From Lachnocurva sp045579705 (GTDB taxonomy: Bacteria; Bacillota; Clostridia; Lachnospirales; Lachnospiraceae), in contig JAZNMP010000019.1 in assembly GCA_045579705.1 (NCBI GenBank), forward strand, positions 62,001 to 126,000: 64,000 nucleotides of DNA, in the 5' to 3' direction. The notes beneath the pieces were generated by a model, which was not told where the DNA came from, made no database searches, and was given only the letters and a program-made list of their open reading frames with translations. Below, piece after piece: positions 40,353 through 48,692 of this stretch; within the stretch, counting starts at the first letter, position 1; each line of letters opens with the position of its first letter. Position numbers and translations under genes: made by a program.

Positions 40353-42140
40353 ATGGATAAGGAACAGTATTTAAGCGTATATCGCCACTCTTTGGCACAC
40401 GTAATGGCAAAGGCTGTGGTTGAGATATACGGCAAGGAAGTTCAGTACGCAATTGGACCACAGATCGATGATGGATGCTACTATGATTTTGTACTTCCAT
40501 GTGCGATCAGCAAGGACGATTTCGCTAACATCGAAAACAAGATGCGTGAAATCATCAAGCGTAGAGAAGATTGGACTAGAAAAGAAGTTACTAGAACAGA
40601 AGCTCTTGAGATTTTTAAGAATCAGAAATTTAAGACCGAGCTTATCAATGATCTTCCAGAGGACGAAACTATTACTGTTTACTATACAGGCGAGGATTTC
40701 GTGGATCTCTGTCGTGGACCTCACGTAGATAATTCTCAGGAACTTATGAATGCAGCTTTCCAGATTAAGTCAACATCAGGTGCTTACTGGAGAGGTGATG
40801 AGAATAGAGATCAGATGCAGAGAATCTACCTCTATGCATTCCCAGACAAGAAGCAGCTCAAAGAGCATCTTGCTATGATCAAAGAAGCTATGGAAAGAGA
40901 TCATAAGAAACTCGGACCTCAGCTTGAGCTATTTATGTTTAGTGATACAGCACAGGGTATGCCATACTGGCTTCCAAGAGGATGGCAGCTTTACAGATGT
41001 CTCCTTGAGTACTCTCGTGAAGTTCAGACTCTTCATGACTACAGCGAGATTTCAGCTCCTGTAATCAATAACAAGAAGCTCTGGCTTGTAAGTGGACATT
41101 GGGCTCATTATGTAGATAACATGTTCATCATTCCAGGTAAAGATGGTGATAAGAAGTTTACATACGATGCTATCGATACTATGGCAGCTAAGCCTATGAA
41201 CTGTCCAAATGCTATGCTCGAGTTCAAGAGAAAGCCGCGTTCATACAAAGAACTTCCTATTCGTTACTCTGAATATGATGTTCTTCATCGTAAGGAAAAA
41301 ACAGGACAGCTTAATGGCCTTCTCCGTGTTCAGGAGTTCAGACAGGATGATGACCATACATTCGTAACAGAGGATCAGATCGAGGCAGAAATCGCTGATA
41401 TCCTCGATATCGCTGATGAAATCTATAAGACATTCGGTATCACATATCGAGCAGAATTCTCTACACGTCCTGATGATTACATGGGAGATATCGAACTTTG
41501 GAATAGTGCTGAAGCTACACTTAAGAAGATTCTCGATAATAAGTATGGCGAAGGCGGATATGAAGTAAATGAAGGAGATGGTGCATTCTACGGACCAAAG
41601 ATCGACCTTCAGATAAAGGATGCTCTCGGAAGAGAATGGCAGTGTGGTACTATCCAGCTAGACTTCCAGCTTCCTAGAAACTTCGAACTTAAGTATACAG
41701 ACAAAGACGGTTCAGAGAAGATTCCAGTAGTTCTTCATAGAGCTATCTTCGGATCTCTTGAGAGATTCCTCGGAATCATCATCGAGAACTTCAAGGGTGC
41801 ATTCCCATTCTGGATGTCTCCGGTTCAGGTAGGTATCGTTCCTATCAGAACAGAGCATAATGAGTTCGCAAAGGAAATCGAGAGAAAACTTCGTAAGCTG
41901 AAGATTAGAACTGAGGCTGATTACTCAGATAACAACATGAATACAAAGATCAAGAAGTTCAAGAACTTCAAAGATCCATATGTTATCGTAATCGGTGACA
42001 AAGAGGTTGAAGAAGGAACAGTTTCTATCAACATCCGTGGTTCAAAGCAGCAGCTTCATGATGTGCCAGTAGATAAGTTTATCGAAATGTGCCAGAAGAT
42101 GAATGAAGATAGATGCATCGACCTGATTACAGAAGCATAA
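40353..42140 (+). CDS. thrS: threonyl-tRNA synthetase lacking the N-terminal TGS domain
   Basis: This 595-residue class II synthetase charges tRNA-Thr. It begins directly in the second editing (SAD) domain (HSLAHVMAKA, His12 and His16 of HxxxH; later the C/H zinc-site region DLCRGPHV). The catalytic core has the class II motifs, the zinc-binding/active-site PMNCPN segment and RVQEFRQDD, and the C-terminal anticodon domain starts near VGIVPIRTEH. Standard bacterial ThrRS is about 640 residues with an N-terminal TGS domain of about 60; that domain is missing. Codon use favours C-ending codons, unlike neighbouring genes, which suggests high expression. AGGAGG precedes the ATG. Confidence 0.95.
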   Translation: MDKEQYLSVYRHSLAHVMAKAVVEIYGKEVQYAIGPQIDDGCYYDFVLPCAISKDDFANIENKMREIIKRREDWTRKEVTRTEALEIFKNQKFKTELINDLPEDETITVYYTGEDFVDLCRGPHVDNSQELMNAAFQIKSTSGAYWRGDENRDQMQRIYLYAFPDKKQLKEHLAMIKEAMERDHKKLGPQLELFMFSDTAQGMPYWLPRGWQLYRCLLEYSREVQTLHDYSEISAPVINNKKLWLVSGHWAHYVDNMFIIPGKDGDKKFTYDAIDTMAAKPMNCPNAMLEFKRKPRSYKELPIRYSEYDVLHRKEKTGQLNGLLRVQEFRQDDDHTFVTEDQIEAEIADILDIADEIYKTFGITYRAEFSTRPDDYMGDIELWNSAEATLKKILDNKYGEGGYEVNEGDGAFYGPKIDLQIKDALGREWQCGTIQLDFQLPRNFELKYTDKDGSEKIPVVLHRAIFGSLERFLGIIIENFKGAFPFWMSPVQVGIVPIRTEHNEFAKEIERKLRKLKIRTEADYSDNNMNTKIKKFKNFKDPYVIVIGDKEVEEGTVSINIRGSKQQLHDVPVDKFIEMCQKMNEDRCIDLITEA

Positions 42141-42159
42141 TTATAATTTATGAAAAAAT

Positions 42160-42194
42160 AAGGCTGCAGTGGAGTAGTTCCACTGTAGCCTTTT
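42160..42194 (+). terminator. thrS terminator
   Basis: AAGGCTGCAGTGGA (42160-42173) pairs with TCCACTGTAGCCTT (42179-42192), one G-U, followed by TT. Confidence 0.85.
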
Positions 42195-42221
42195 ACGTTG
42201 TATTAAAATGGAGAGTGCGGT

Positions 42222-42776
42222 TTAGGAAAGCTTTTTTCCATCGGAGAAAGCATGCCCAACTGGCTCACCTAGTTTGTGATAGAGGTTGTTTACCGGATCG
42301 AAGGCGATAGGCTGTAGTTTTGCTGGATCGATGCGGCCTTCTTCGTTTAGTATGCTCTCGTCGGCACTGATATTTACAATCTCGCCGATGACGTTTCCGT
42401 CTTCGTTGAATTTGATGAGGTTGCATTCGATGACCATAGGGATTTCATTTATGATTGGTGCATTTACAAATTCGGATTTAGAAAGTGTGAATCCGGTTTT
42501 TTCTATCTTGTCAGGAGTGTTTCTCTTTGAAACGATGCCGACATAATCGGCTTCAGCAACATGAGCGGCATCAGCGATTCCGATAGTAAAGGCAGCAGAT
42601 TCGCGGATGTTATCGGTAGTCTGATGACTTCCGAGGCAAATTTGTACAGTGTTTGTGTCGTAGATTCCACCCCATGCGGCATTCATAATGTCCGGGTTAC
42701 CATTCTCGTCATATGTAGCTATGAGCAGAACAGGGAGAGGATACATCCAGGTTTGTTTGCCAAAGTTTTTTCTCAT
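42222..42776 (-). CDS. flavin reductase-like FMN-binding split-barrel protein
   Basis: The start at 42776 has AAGGAGG upstream. The 184-residue protein shows the flavin-reductase-like pattern: MYPLPVLLIATYDENGNPDIMNAAWGGI, CLGSHQTTDNIRESAAFTIGIAD, ADYVGIVSKRNTPDKIEKTGF and FNEDGNVIGEIVNI. Members bind FMN and reduce it, or act as small flavoproteins of unclear substrate. It is monocistronic and convergent with thrS. Confidence 0.88.
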   Translation of the reverse strand: MRKNFGKQTWMYPLPVLLIATYDENGNPDIMNAAWGGIYDTNTVQICLGSHQTTDNIRESAAFTIGIADAAHVAEADYVGIVSKRNTPDKIEKTGFTLSKSEFVNAPIINEIPMVIECNLIKFNEDGNVIGEIVNISADESILNEEGRIDPAKLQPIAFDPVNNLYHKLGEPVGHAFSDGKKLS

Positions 42777-42893
42777 AAGAACCTCCTTTAAAAACATTAA
42801 CTTAAGTAGATTATAACAAATTGAAAAGCTATTTAAAAATAATCTGTTTATGTATAAAATAGAGGAAAGTGATTTGGATTAAGGGGTGATATT

Positions 42894-44048
42894 ATGTCGG
42901 ATAACAGTAAAGATGTGATGAGACAATCATTAAATAGAAATCAGGTTATTATCAGAACCAGTATCATAGGAATAGCTGCGAATGTTGTTCTGTCTGTAGC
43001 GAAAGCGATAATCGGATTGCTGACACATTCTATCGCAGTAACACTCGATGCTGTAAACAACCTCTCGGATGCATTGTCGTCGGTTATAACTATCGTAGGA
43101 ACGAAGCTCGCTTCAAAACTTCCGGATAAGAAACATCCGCTCGGCCACGGCAGAGTCGAATATATCACGGCGCTTCTCGTTGCGGGAATCGTACTGTATG
43201 CCGGTATAACTTCTGGCATCGAGTCAGTCCAGAAGATACTGCATCCAGTGAAAGCGGACTACAACACAGTTTCGCTTATAATCATCGCACTTGCAGTCGT
43301 CGTGAAGTTGATCCTGGGAACATATGTAAAGGCGCAGGGGAAAAAAGTTAACTCGGGTTCACTGATTGCCTCGGGTCAGGATGCCTTGTTTGATGGCGTG
43401 ATTTCAACTTCAGTTTTGATTTCGGCTTTGATCTATGTATTCGCAGGCGTTTCGCTGGAAGCTTATGTAGGCGTATTGATCTCAATCTTTATCATGAAGG
43501 CCGGTATCGAGATGATACAGGAAACAGTCAGCAATATTCTCGGTGCGCGTTCAGATAAAGAGCTCACAGCAGAAATTAAGAAGATCATAAACGAAGAACC
43601 GGAAGTGCATGGCGCATATGATTTGATCCTGTATAATTATGGACCGGAAAAAGAATACGGATCCGTTCATATCGAGGTAGTGGATACTATGACAGCGGGA
43701 GAAATCGATGATCTCACTCGCCGACTCGAGAGGAAGGTGTTCGAACGAACGGGTGTATTTTTGACAGCGGTAGGTATTTATTCTGTAAACACCACCGACG
43801 AAGAAGTTATGGCACTAAAGAAAGATGTCTATAATGTAGTAAACAAATTCCCGTTTGTCGTACAGACACATGGTTTCTATGCAGAACTGGATAAGAAGAG
43901 AATTCGAATGGATGTCGTATTTAGTTTTGATATCAATCCAGAAGAAGGATTGCGCCAGGTAAATAAAAGACTTATGAGTCTATATCCGGAATATGAGTTC
44001 AATATTGCGCCGGATGTAGATGTTTCAGTAACAGATATAGAGGATTAA
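42894..44048 (+). CDS. cation diffusion facilitator (CDF) metal transporter
   Basis: The 384-residue protein has six transmembrane helices; the metal site of helices II and V is seen as LDAVNNLSDALSS and SGQDALFDGVIST, with HPLGHGRVEYI in loop II-III. The cytoplasmic metallochaperone-like domain is about residues 215-300, and an additional C-terminal copy (PFVVQTHGFYAELDKKRIRMDVVFS) extends it, as in some clostridial members. It exports Zn2+, Fe2+ or Mn2+ by proton antiport. The Fur-type regulator two bases downstream probably controls or senses the same metal. Confidence 0.9.
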   Translation: MSDNSKDVMRQSLNRNQVIIRTSIIGIAANVVLSVAKAIIGLLTHSIAVTLDAVNNLSDALSSVITIVGTKLASKLPDKKHPLGHGRVEYITALLVAGIVLYAGITSGIESVQKILHPVKADYNTVSLIIIALAVVVKLILGTYVKAQGKKVNSGSLIASGQDALFDGVISTSVLISALIYVFAGVSLEAYVGVLISIFIMKAGIEMIQETVSNILGARSDKELTAEIKKIINEEPEVHGAYDLILYNYGPEKEYGSVHIEVVDTMTAGEIDDLTRRLERKVFERTGVFLTAVGIYSVNTTDEEVMALKKDVYNVVNKFPFVVQTHGFYAELDKKRIRMDVVFSFDINPEEGLRQVNKRLMSLYPEYEFNIAPDVDVSVTDIED

Positions 44049-44049
44049 G

Positions 44050-44451
44050 ATGCAGAAACATTATCACTCAAAAGGAATACAGATTATAGAAGAATTCGTG
44101 AAGAAGAATCCTGAACAGATTTTTTGCGCGTCCCAAATTCGGGACTATGTGAAAAATGAAGGGAAGAAGATGGATAATGCCACGATATATCGTTCATTGG
44201 ACAGGATGGTTGAAGATAAGAGACTTATGTCGTTTAGACCGGACGATGAAGATTGTGTTTTTTACCAGTATGTAGCGGAGGAAACGCATTGCCATGAACA
44301 TTTTCATGTGAGATGCAGAAAATGCGGAAGAGTCATCCATCTCGATGATGAATTTGCTGAGTGTTTCATGTCAGAGATAGAGAAAAAATATGGATTTCTA
44401 GTTTGTACAGAGGCTAGTTCTATTTCTGGTTTGTGCGAAAAGTGTAGATAA
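44050..44451 (+). CDS. Fur-family metalloregulator (Zur- or Fur-like)
   Basis: The 133-residue protein has a winged HTH (FCASQIRDYVKNEGKKMDNATIYRSLDRMVEDKRL), a histidine-rich metal site (ETHCHEHFHVRC) and structural zinc cysteines as CRKCG and the terminal CEKCR. It starts two bases after the CDF gene, so it is translationally coupled to it. Pairing with an exporter suggests zinc or iron homeostasis; the metal is not determinable from sequence alone. Confidence 0.9.
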   Translation: MQKHYHSKGIQIIEEFVKKNPEQIFCASQIRDYVKNEGKKMDNATIYRSLDRMVEDKRLMSFRPDDEDCVFYQYVAEETHCHEHFHVRCRKCGRVIHLDDEFAECFMSEIEKKYGFLVCTEASSISGLCEKCR

Positions 44452-44460
44452 GGGGGAACT

Positions 44461-45456
44461 ATGGCTAGAGAAGCTAGTGTTGGAAAGAAAGCAAAGATTC
44501 TATATCTAATGCAGATTTTGTTGGAGCGTACGGATGATAGCCATTCGATTACGATGTCAGAAATCCTGGTAGCGTTGGAGTCTTATGGAATCACAGCTGA
44601 GAGAAAGAGTATTTATAGTGATATCGAAGTTCTGGAGCAGTTTGGACTGGATATTATTAAATCTCAGGAAGGCGGTACATATACTTATCATGTTGGTTCG
44701 AGACAGTTTGAGCTGGCAGAATTAAAGCTTCTCGTGGATTCTATTCAGGCAGCGAAATTCATCACAGAGAGAAAATCTAATGAGCTTATTAAGAAGATTG
44801 AGTCATTGACTTCTGATGATGAGGCAAAGCAGCTTCACCGTCAGGTTATCGTTTCGGGCCGAGTTAAGTCGATGAATGAAAGTATCTATTATAATGTGGA
44901 CGTCATTCACCAGGCTATCGCATCAGATGTTCAGGTGAACTTCCAGTATTTCCAGTGGAATGCTGACAAAGAGATGGAACTGAGACATGATGGAAAAATA
45001 TATACAGTCAGTCCATGGGCTTTGCTTCTGGATAATGACTATTATTACATGGTTGCGTATGATCCGGAAGCGGATTGTATCAAGCATTTCAGAGTAGATA
45101 AACTGCGAAAGATTGCACTTACTGATGAAAAAAGAATCGGCAAGAAAGCGTTCAAAGCTTTCGATGTCGTAGCATACGCAAACAAGATGTTTGACATGTT
45201 TGATGGCGAGGATGAGGCAGTAACTATCGAATGTGAAAACTATCTCGCCGGTGTCATGATCGACCGATTCGGAAAAGATGTAAATATGGTTCGTAAAGGA
45301 AAGGACCATTTCAAAGTTAAAGTCAATGTTGCTGTCAGCAAACAGTTCATCCATTGGGTGATGTCACTTGGTGACGGGGCAAAAATCGTCGCACCTGCAT
45401 CTGTGGTAGATGAGGTAAGGAGCGAAATAAAGAGGCTGACAAAACTGTATAAGTAA
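44461..45456 (+). CDS. WYL-domain transcriptional regulator
   Basis: The 331-residue protein has an N-terminal HTH (KILYLMQILLERTDDSHSITMSEILVALESYGITAERKSIYSDIEVLEQFG), a central WYL domain (INVQF-type Sm-fold strand VQVNFQYFQWN, then SPWALLLDNDYYYMVAYDPE, KHFRVDKLRKI) and a WCX C-terminal part. WYL regulators respond to nucleic-acid or nucleotide ligands and control varied genes. Nine bases separate it from the Fur gene, so it ends a CDF-fur-WYL operon. Confidence 0.9.
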   Translation: MAREASVGKKAKILYLMQILLERTDDSHSITMSEILVALESYGITAERKSIYSDIEVLEQFGLDIIKSQEGGTYTYHVGSRQFELAELKLLVDSIQAAKFITERKSNELIKKIESLTSDDEAKQLHRQVIVSGRVKSMNESIYYNVDVIHQAIASDVQVNFQYFQWNADKEMELRHDGKIYTVSPWALLLDNDYYYMVAYDPEADCIKHFRVDKLRKIALTDEKRIGKKAFKAFDVVAYANKMFDMFDGEDEAVTIECENYLAGVMIDRFGKDVNMVRKGKDHFKVKVNVAVSKQFIHWVMSLGDGAKIVAPASVVDEVRSEIKRLTKLYK

Positions 45457-45467
45457 ACGAAGATGTG

Positions 45468-45493
45468 CGGGCACCTGTTGGTGTCCGTTTTTT
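45468..45493 (+). terminator. terminator after WYL gene
   Basis: CGGGCACC (45468-45475) pairs with GGTGTCCG (45480-45487), one G-U, followed by TTTTTT. Confidence 0.8.
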
Positions 45494-45520
45494 GGTACAA
45501 GGGTATCTGTATTATATAAC
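45492..45520 (+). promoter_or_regulatory. promoter for small membrane protein and downstream genes
   Basis: TTGGTA (45492-45497), 17 bp, TATAAC (45515-45520), starting within the T run of the preceding terminator. Confidence 0.45.
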
Positions 45521-45562
45521 CATAAGATATGAATTATGAGTATTGTTATGGAGGTCGTAGAT

Positions 45563-45721
45563 ATGAATACAGGTATCAAAGCTATTAAGAGAATCGCAGG
45601 AACAGTAGCGTTTGGAGTGGCATTAGTTGTAATCTTGAGGGTGTCTTTTTCCCTGGCGGCTCCTGGATATAATGTTATAAATTCACAGGACAAAGAGTAC
45701 ACAGTTGTCTCTGTAAAATAG
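45563..45721 (+). CDS. small single-pass membrane protein (52 aa)
   Basis: GGAGG sits eight bases before the ATG at 45563, which is preferred over an in-frame ATG that begins at the ribosome site itself. The 52-residue product has a basic N-terminus (MNTGIKAIKR), one transmembrane helix (IAGTVAFGVALVVILRVSFSLA) and a polar outside tail ending TVVSVK. It precedes an acetyltransferase gene by 59 bp. No family is recognised. Confidence 0.6.
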   Translation: MNTGIKAIKRIAGTVAFGVALVVILRVSFSLAAPGYNVINSQDKEYTVVSVK

Positions 45722-45780
45722 GCTGATAATGGTAATGCGTTATGTTATAATTCAACTTTAGGAAATGAGGAGGTGACATA

Positions 45781-46329
45781 ATGCATATTAGATTAGCTAA
45801 ATTAGATGACTTATCAGAAATCATGTGGACTTATGCGTTCGCACGTGATTTTATGAAACGAAACGATAATCCGACTCAGTGGGGAGACGATTGGCCTAGT
45901 GAAGAGTGCATCGTTTCAGATATAAAGAAAGAAATTTGTTATGTAATAGTCCAGGAGAATGCAGCTCTTGGAACTGAAGATATTCTAGGTGTATTCGCGA
46001 TGGAAATCGGTAAGGATATTGAACCTACTTATGCGCAGATTGATCCGGTTGATGAAGGTGAGTACCATGCAGATGGTGCTTGGCTTTCTGATGAACCATA
46101 TGCAGTAGTGCATCGTCTGGCTGGAAATGGCAGAGCGAAGGGAATCGGAACAAAGGCGCTCGATTTCGCGATCGACAAATCTAACGGACACGTTCGTGTC
46201 GATACTCATGCAAAAAACAAGATTATGCAGAAAGTGTTCTTGAACAATGGACTGAAATTCACAGGACTTATTAATGTGAATTTCGGTGAGGACCCTTGGC
46301 GTTATGCATATGAATATGTAGAAGAATAG
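45781..46329 (+). CDS. GNAT-family N-acetyltransferase
   Basis: The 182-residue protein has a GNAT fold: IRLAKLDDLSEIMWTYAFARDFM at the N-terminus, the acetyl-CoA loop RAKGIGTKALDFA (R-x-x-G-x-G-x) and HVRVDTHAKNKIMQKVFLNNGLKFTGLI at the C-terminus, typical of RimI-like or small-molecule acetylases. GAGGAGG is six to ten bases before the ATG. Substrate unknown. It is followed closely by two membrane-protein genes, probably the same transcript. Confidence 0.88.
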   Translation: MHIRLAKLDDLSEIMWTYAFARDFMKRNDNPTQWGDDWPSEECIVSDIKKEICYVIVQENAALGTEDILGVFAMEIGKDIEPTYAQIDPVDEGEYHADGAWLSDEPYAVVHRLAGNGRAKGIGTKALDFAIDKSNGHVRVDTHAKNKIMQKVFLNNGLKFTGLINVNFGEDPWRYAYEYVEE

Positions 46330-46343
46330 GTGTTAAATAATAG

Positions 46344-46874
46344 ATGATAGTTATAATTGCGAATGTTATTGATTTTATCGCTGCGATGATCCAGATTTGG
46401 TCGGGTACGATAAAAAAGAAGAATCGAATTCTGGCGGCACAGACAGTTCAGATGGGACTTCAGATTCTCAGTATGGGCTTGTTGGGCGGAATCACAGGAG
46501 CAATCGGAAATGTGCTCAGCGTCATTAGAAATATGGTTTGCTACAAAGACTGGTTGAACTGGCCTCTGAAGATAGTGTTTATTCTGGCGCAGTTTGGTCT
46601 GACATGGAGATTTAATGTGCAGGGTGCTCTCGGATGGGTTCCATTCTGGGTATGTGCGGTGTATATTGTGTTTATGGATGTGAAGGACCAGATTAAATTT
46701 AAAATCTTGTCTACATTGAGTTATATTCCGTGGGTCGTTTATTTCTTTATGATTAGATCATACACAGGTTCGCTGTTTGCGGCGATTACAGCGGTAACGA
46801 GCGGATGGACATTGATTCTGATGATTAGAAATAAAGAAGCGCATGATAGTGTTGCAACAGTCAGCGAAGAATAG
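46344..46874 (+). CDS. YgjV-family membrane protein
   Basis: The 176-residue protein has about six transmembrane helices, with VIDFIAAMIQIWSGTIKKKNRILAAQTVQMGLQILSMGLLGG at the N-terminus and SVIRNMVCYKD between helices, the YgjV family pattern. The family is of unknown function in the cytoplasmic membrane. It starts 14 bp after the acetyltransferase and ends 47 bp before the transporter-like gene. Confidence 0.75.
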   Translation: MIVIIANVIDFIAAMIQIWSGTIKKKNRILAAQTVQMGLQILSMGLLGGITGAIGNVLSVIRNMVCYKDWLNWPLKIVFILAQFGLTWRFNVQGALGWVPFWVCAVYIVFMDVKDQIKFKILSTLSYIPWVVYFFMIRSYTGSLFAAITAVTSGWTLILMIRNKEAHDSVATVSEE

Positions 46875-46921
46875 GTGCTTTGTTTCATAAGTGTTGTTCA
46901 TTATAGATAGAGGTGAAGACA

Positions 46922-48115
46922 GTGAAGAAATTGTGGGATGAGAAATATGCAAAGATTAGCTTTGCGGTGATTTGCACAGTGGCAATCAGTTATGCTTGTG
47001 TCCTACTTTTAGGACAGGCTGGAAATGCTGTTTTGATACTCGGGAGAGTCCTGGGCTGGGCGATAGGTGTATTATCGCCATTCATTCTCGGTCTGATAAT
47101 TGCATACTTGTTATTGCCGGTGGTTGCTTTCTACACGAAGCTGTTAAAGAAGGTTCCGCTATTGGGTAGAAAAGAAGGATTGTGTAGAGCGCTCGCAATC
47201 GTAATCACTGTGGTGGTTATAGGTTTTGTAATCTTTATTCTGCTTTCTTTGATCATTTCTACTTTTACTTCTAATCTACATTTTGTGAAATGGGAAGAGG
47301 TTGAGAGTCTGGCAGAATCCATAGGCAAGCAGCTTGTGAATTTCTATGAAGGAGTGAGAAAGCTACTGCTTCGCTATGAGGTTGTGATTCCTTCGTTTGA
47401 AACTATTTTGGAAAACATGAAGCATAGTATTAATAATATCAAGGGTAGTGATGGAGCATCGCTTGCAACTGCCTTTGGTACGGGAATCCTCGGTGTGATG
47501 AACACAGTAAAAAATACTGTTGTGAAGTGGGGATTTGCGATAATCTTTAGTGTGTACTTCCTTTATGATTCTGAGAAGATGGGGATGTACTGGGACAGAG
47601 CGTTTAAAGCTATCCTGGGTGAGAAGACACACGGGGTTTGTAAGGTTGCGCTGGCTGATTTAGACAAGTGTTTTGCTGGATATATTCGAGGTCAGCTTGC
47701 GGATGCTATATTTATGGCGTTGGTTGTAAGTATTTCGTTTGCAGCGGCTGGTGTGCCTTATGCCGCTTTGATCGGTATCGCGACAGGAATCGGAAATTTG
47801 GTTCCGTATGTGGGACCTTTTGTAGCGTATGGTATGACAATTCTTTCATGTACTATGAAAGGCGAGTTCAAGTTGATGTTAATCGGAATCATCATCGTAT
47901 TTGTTATCCAGACGATAGATGGTAATATAGTAAATCCTAAGCTGCTGAGTAATAGCGTAGACGTGCACCCTGTGCTGGTTATCGTGGCGTTGCTGTTTGG
48001 TAGTGCAATCGGTGGCTTCCTTGGAATGTTACTCGCAGTTCCTGTCGCTGCTTTCGTGAGAATTCAGTTTGAGAGGTTTGTGGAGTATAGGAGTAGAAGG
48101 TTGAGAGAAGGATAG
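46922..48115 (+). CDS. AI-2E family transporter-like membrane protein
   Basis: A GTG at 46922 has AGAGGTG six bases upstream and is preferred over an earlier GTG that lies within that site. The 397-residue protein shows the AI-2E family pattern: N-terminal helices followed by LGWAIGVLSPFILGLIIAYLLLPVV, the amphipathic stretch of about residues 130-200, the KWGFAIIFSVYFLYDSEKM helix, LADLDKCFAGYIRGQLADAIFMALV, GIATGIGNLVPYVGPF and VHPVLVIVALLFGSAIGGFLGMLLAVPVAA. Members export autoinducer-2 or act as Na+/H+ antiporters; the substrate here is unknown. Confidence 0.88.
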   Translation: MKKLWDEKYAKISFAVICTVAISYACVLLLGQAGNAVLILGRVLGWAIGVLSPFILGLIIAYLLLPVVAFYTKLLKKVPLLGRKEGLCRALAIVITVVVIGFVIFILLSLIISTFTSNLHFVKWEEVESLAESIGKQLVNFYEGVRKLLLRYEVVIPSFETILENMKHSINNIKGSDGASLATAFGTGILGVMNTVKNTVVKWGFAIIFSVYFLYDSEKMGMYWDRAFKAILGEKTHGVCKVALADLDKCFAGYIRGQLADAIFMALVVSISFAAAGVPYAALIGIATGIGNLVPYVGPFVAYGMTILSCTMKGEFKLMLIGIIIVFVIQTIDGNIVNPKLLSNSVDVHPVLVIVALLFGSAIGGFLGMLLAVPVAAFVRIQFERFVEYRSRRLREG

Positions 48116-48126
48116 TGAAGTTTTGG

Positions 48127-48153
48127 CAGGCGCCCGGTAGGGCGCCTGTTTTT
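48127..48153 (+). terminator. terminator after AI-2E family gene
   Basis: CAGGCGCC (48127-48134) pairs with GGCGCCTG (48141-48148), an 8-bp GC-rich stem, followed by TTTTT. Confidence 0.88.
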
Positions 48154-48170
48154 GGTGTTTGAGGTTTCTT

Positions 48171-48218
48171 GGGGGATTTTGGAGATTTCGGAATCTTGGG
48201 ATTTGGGGAATTTGGGGG
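48171..48218 (+). other. G-tract cluster (possible G-quadruplex)
   Basis: Tracts GGGGG (48171-48175), GGG (48198-48200), GGGG (48205-48208) and GGGGG (48214-48218) are separated by T/A-rich spacers, just before the 74-bp repeats. This could fold as a loose G-quadruplex or be decayed repeat sequence. Confidence 0.3.
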
Positions 48219-48223
48219 CAACC

Positions 48224-48543
48224 TACGGAAAATTGCACGGTAACTTGATATTTTCCGTATGATGGACAGAGGTAGAAGCTTGTCTGGAGAGGGAGACTAC
48301 GGAGAATGGAACACTAAGACAAGATTTTCCGTATGTTGGACAGAGGTAGAAGTTTGTTGGGAAAGGAAGAATACGGAGAATGGAACATAAAGACAAGATT
48401 TTCCGTATGTTGGACAAAGGGAGAAGTTTGTTTGGAAAGGAAGAATACGGAAAATGGAACATAAAGACAAGAATTTCCGTATGTTAGACAGAGGTAGAAG
48501 TTTGTCTGGTGAGGAAGACAATGGAAAATGAAATTCTAAACTA
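48224..48543 (+). repeat. 74-bp tandem hairpin repeats, upstream array (four units plus remnant)
   Basis: Units begin at 48224, 48298, 48372 and 48446, exactly 74 bp apart, with a degenerate fifth from 48520. Each has TACGG(A/G)(A/G)AAT near its start and (A/G)(A/T)TTTCCGTA about 26 bp later, forming a 10-bp hairpin, then a purine-rich stretch GGACAGAGGTAGAAG. The units are 80-95% alike by eye; the first is most divergent in the loop. The same unit occurs downstream of the nuclease gene. Confidence 0.9.
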
Positions 48544-48566
48544 TAGCTGACTTCAAATTAATAAAT

Positions 48567-48582
48567 TGACGTAAATACGTCA
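48567..48582. promoter_or_regulatory. dyad TGACGTA-N2-TACGTCA
   Basis: A 7-bp inverted repeat spaced by two A residues, about 110 bp before the nuclease gene, is a likely operator site for an unknown regulator. It contains TTGACG, which could also be a -35. Confidence 0.4.
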
Positions 48583-48692
48583 GTGTCTGAATTCTTGCTT
48601 AAGAAACAAGTTAAAACCTTTAAAAGCGGGTTTTGATGAAATAAAATACGCTTAATTTGAAACTATTTTGTTCATGTGAAAGGGGCGTTCTG

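Noticed and set aside
45364..45702. Minus-strand 112-residue frame over the WYL terminator and small membrane gene
   Set aside because: It spans an intrinsic terminator and promoter on the other strand and has no ribosome site.
47979..48521. Proline- and serine-rich minus-strand reading frames across the repeats
   Set aside because: They arise from translating the repeat and G-rich tract in reverse, have no ribosome sites, and overlap the end of the AI-2E gene.
48224..48543. CRISPR array
   Set aside because: The 74-bp units are similar along their whole length, with no unique spacers of constant size between short constant repeats, and no cas gene is nearby. They are tandem hairpin repeats.
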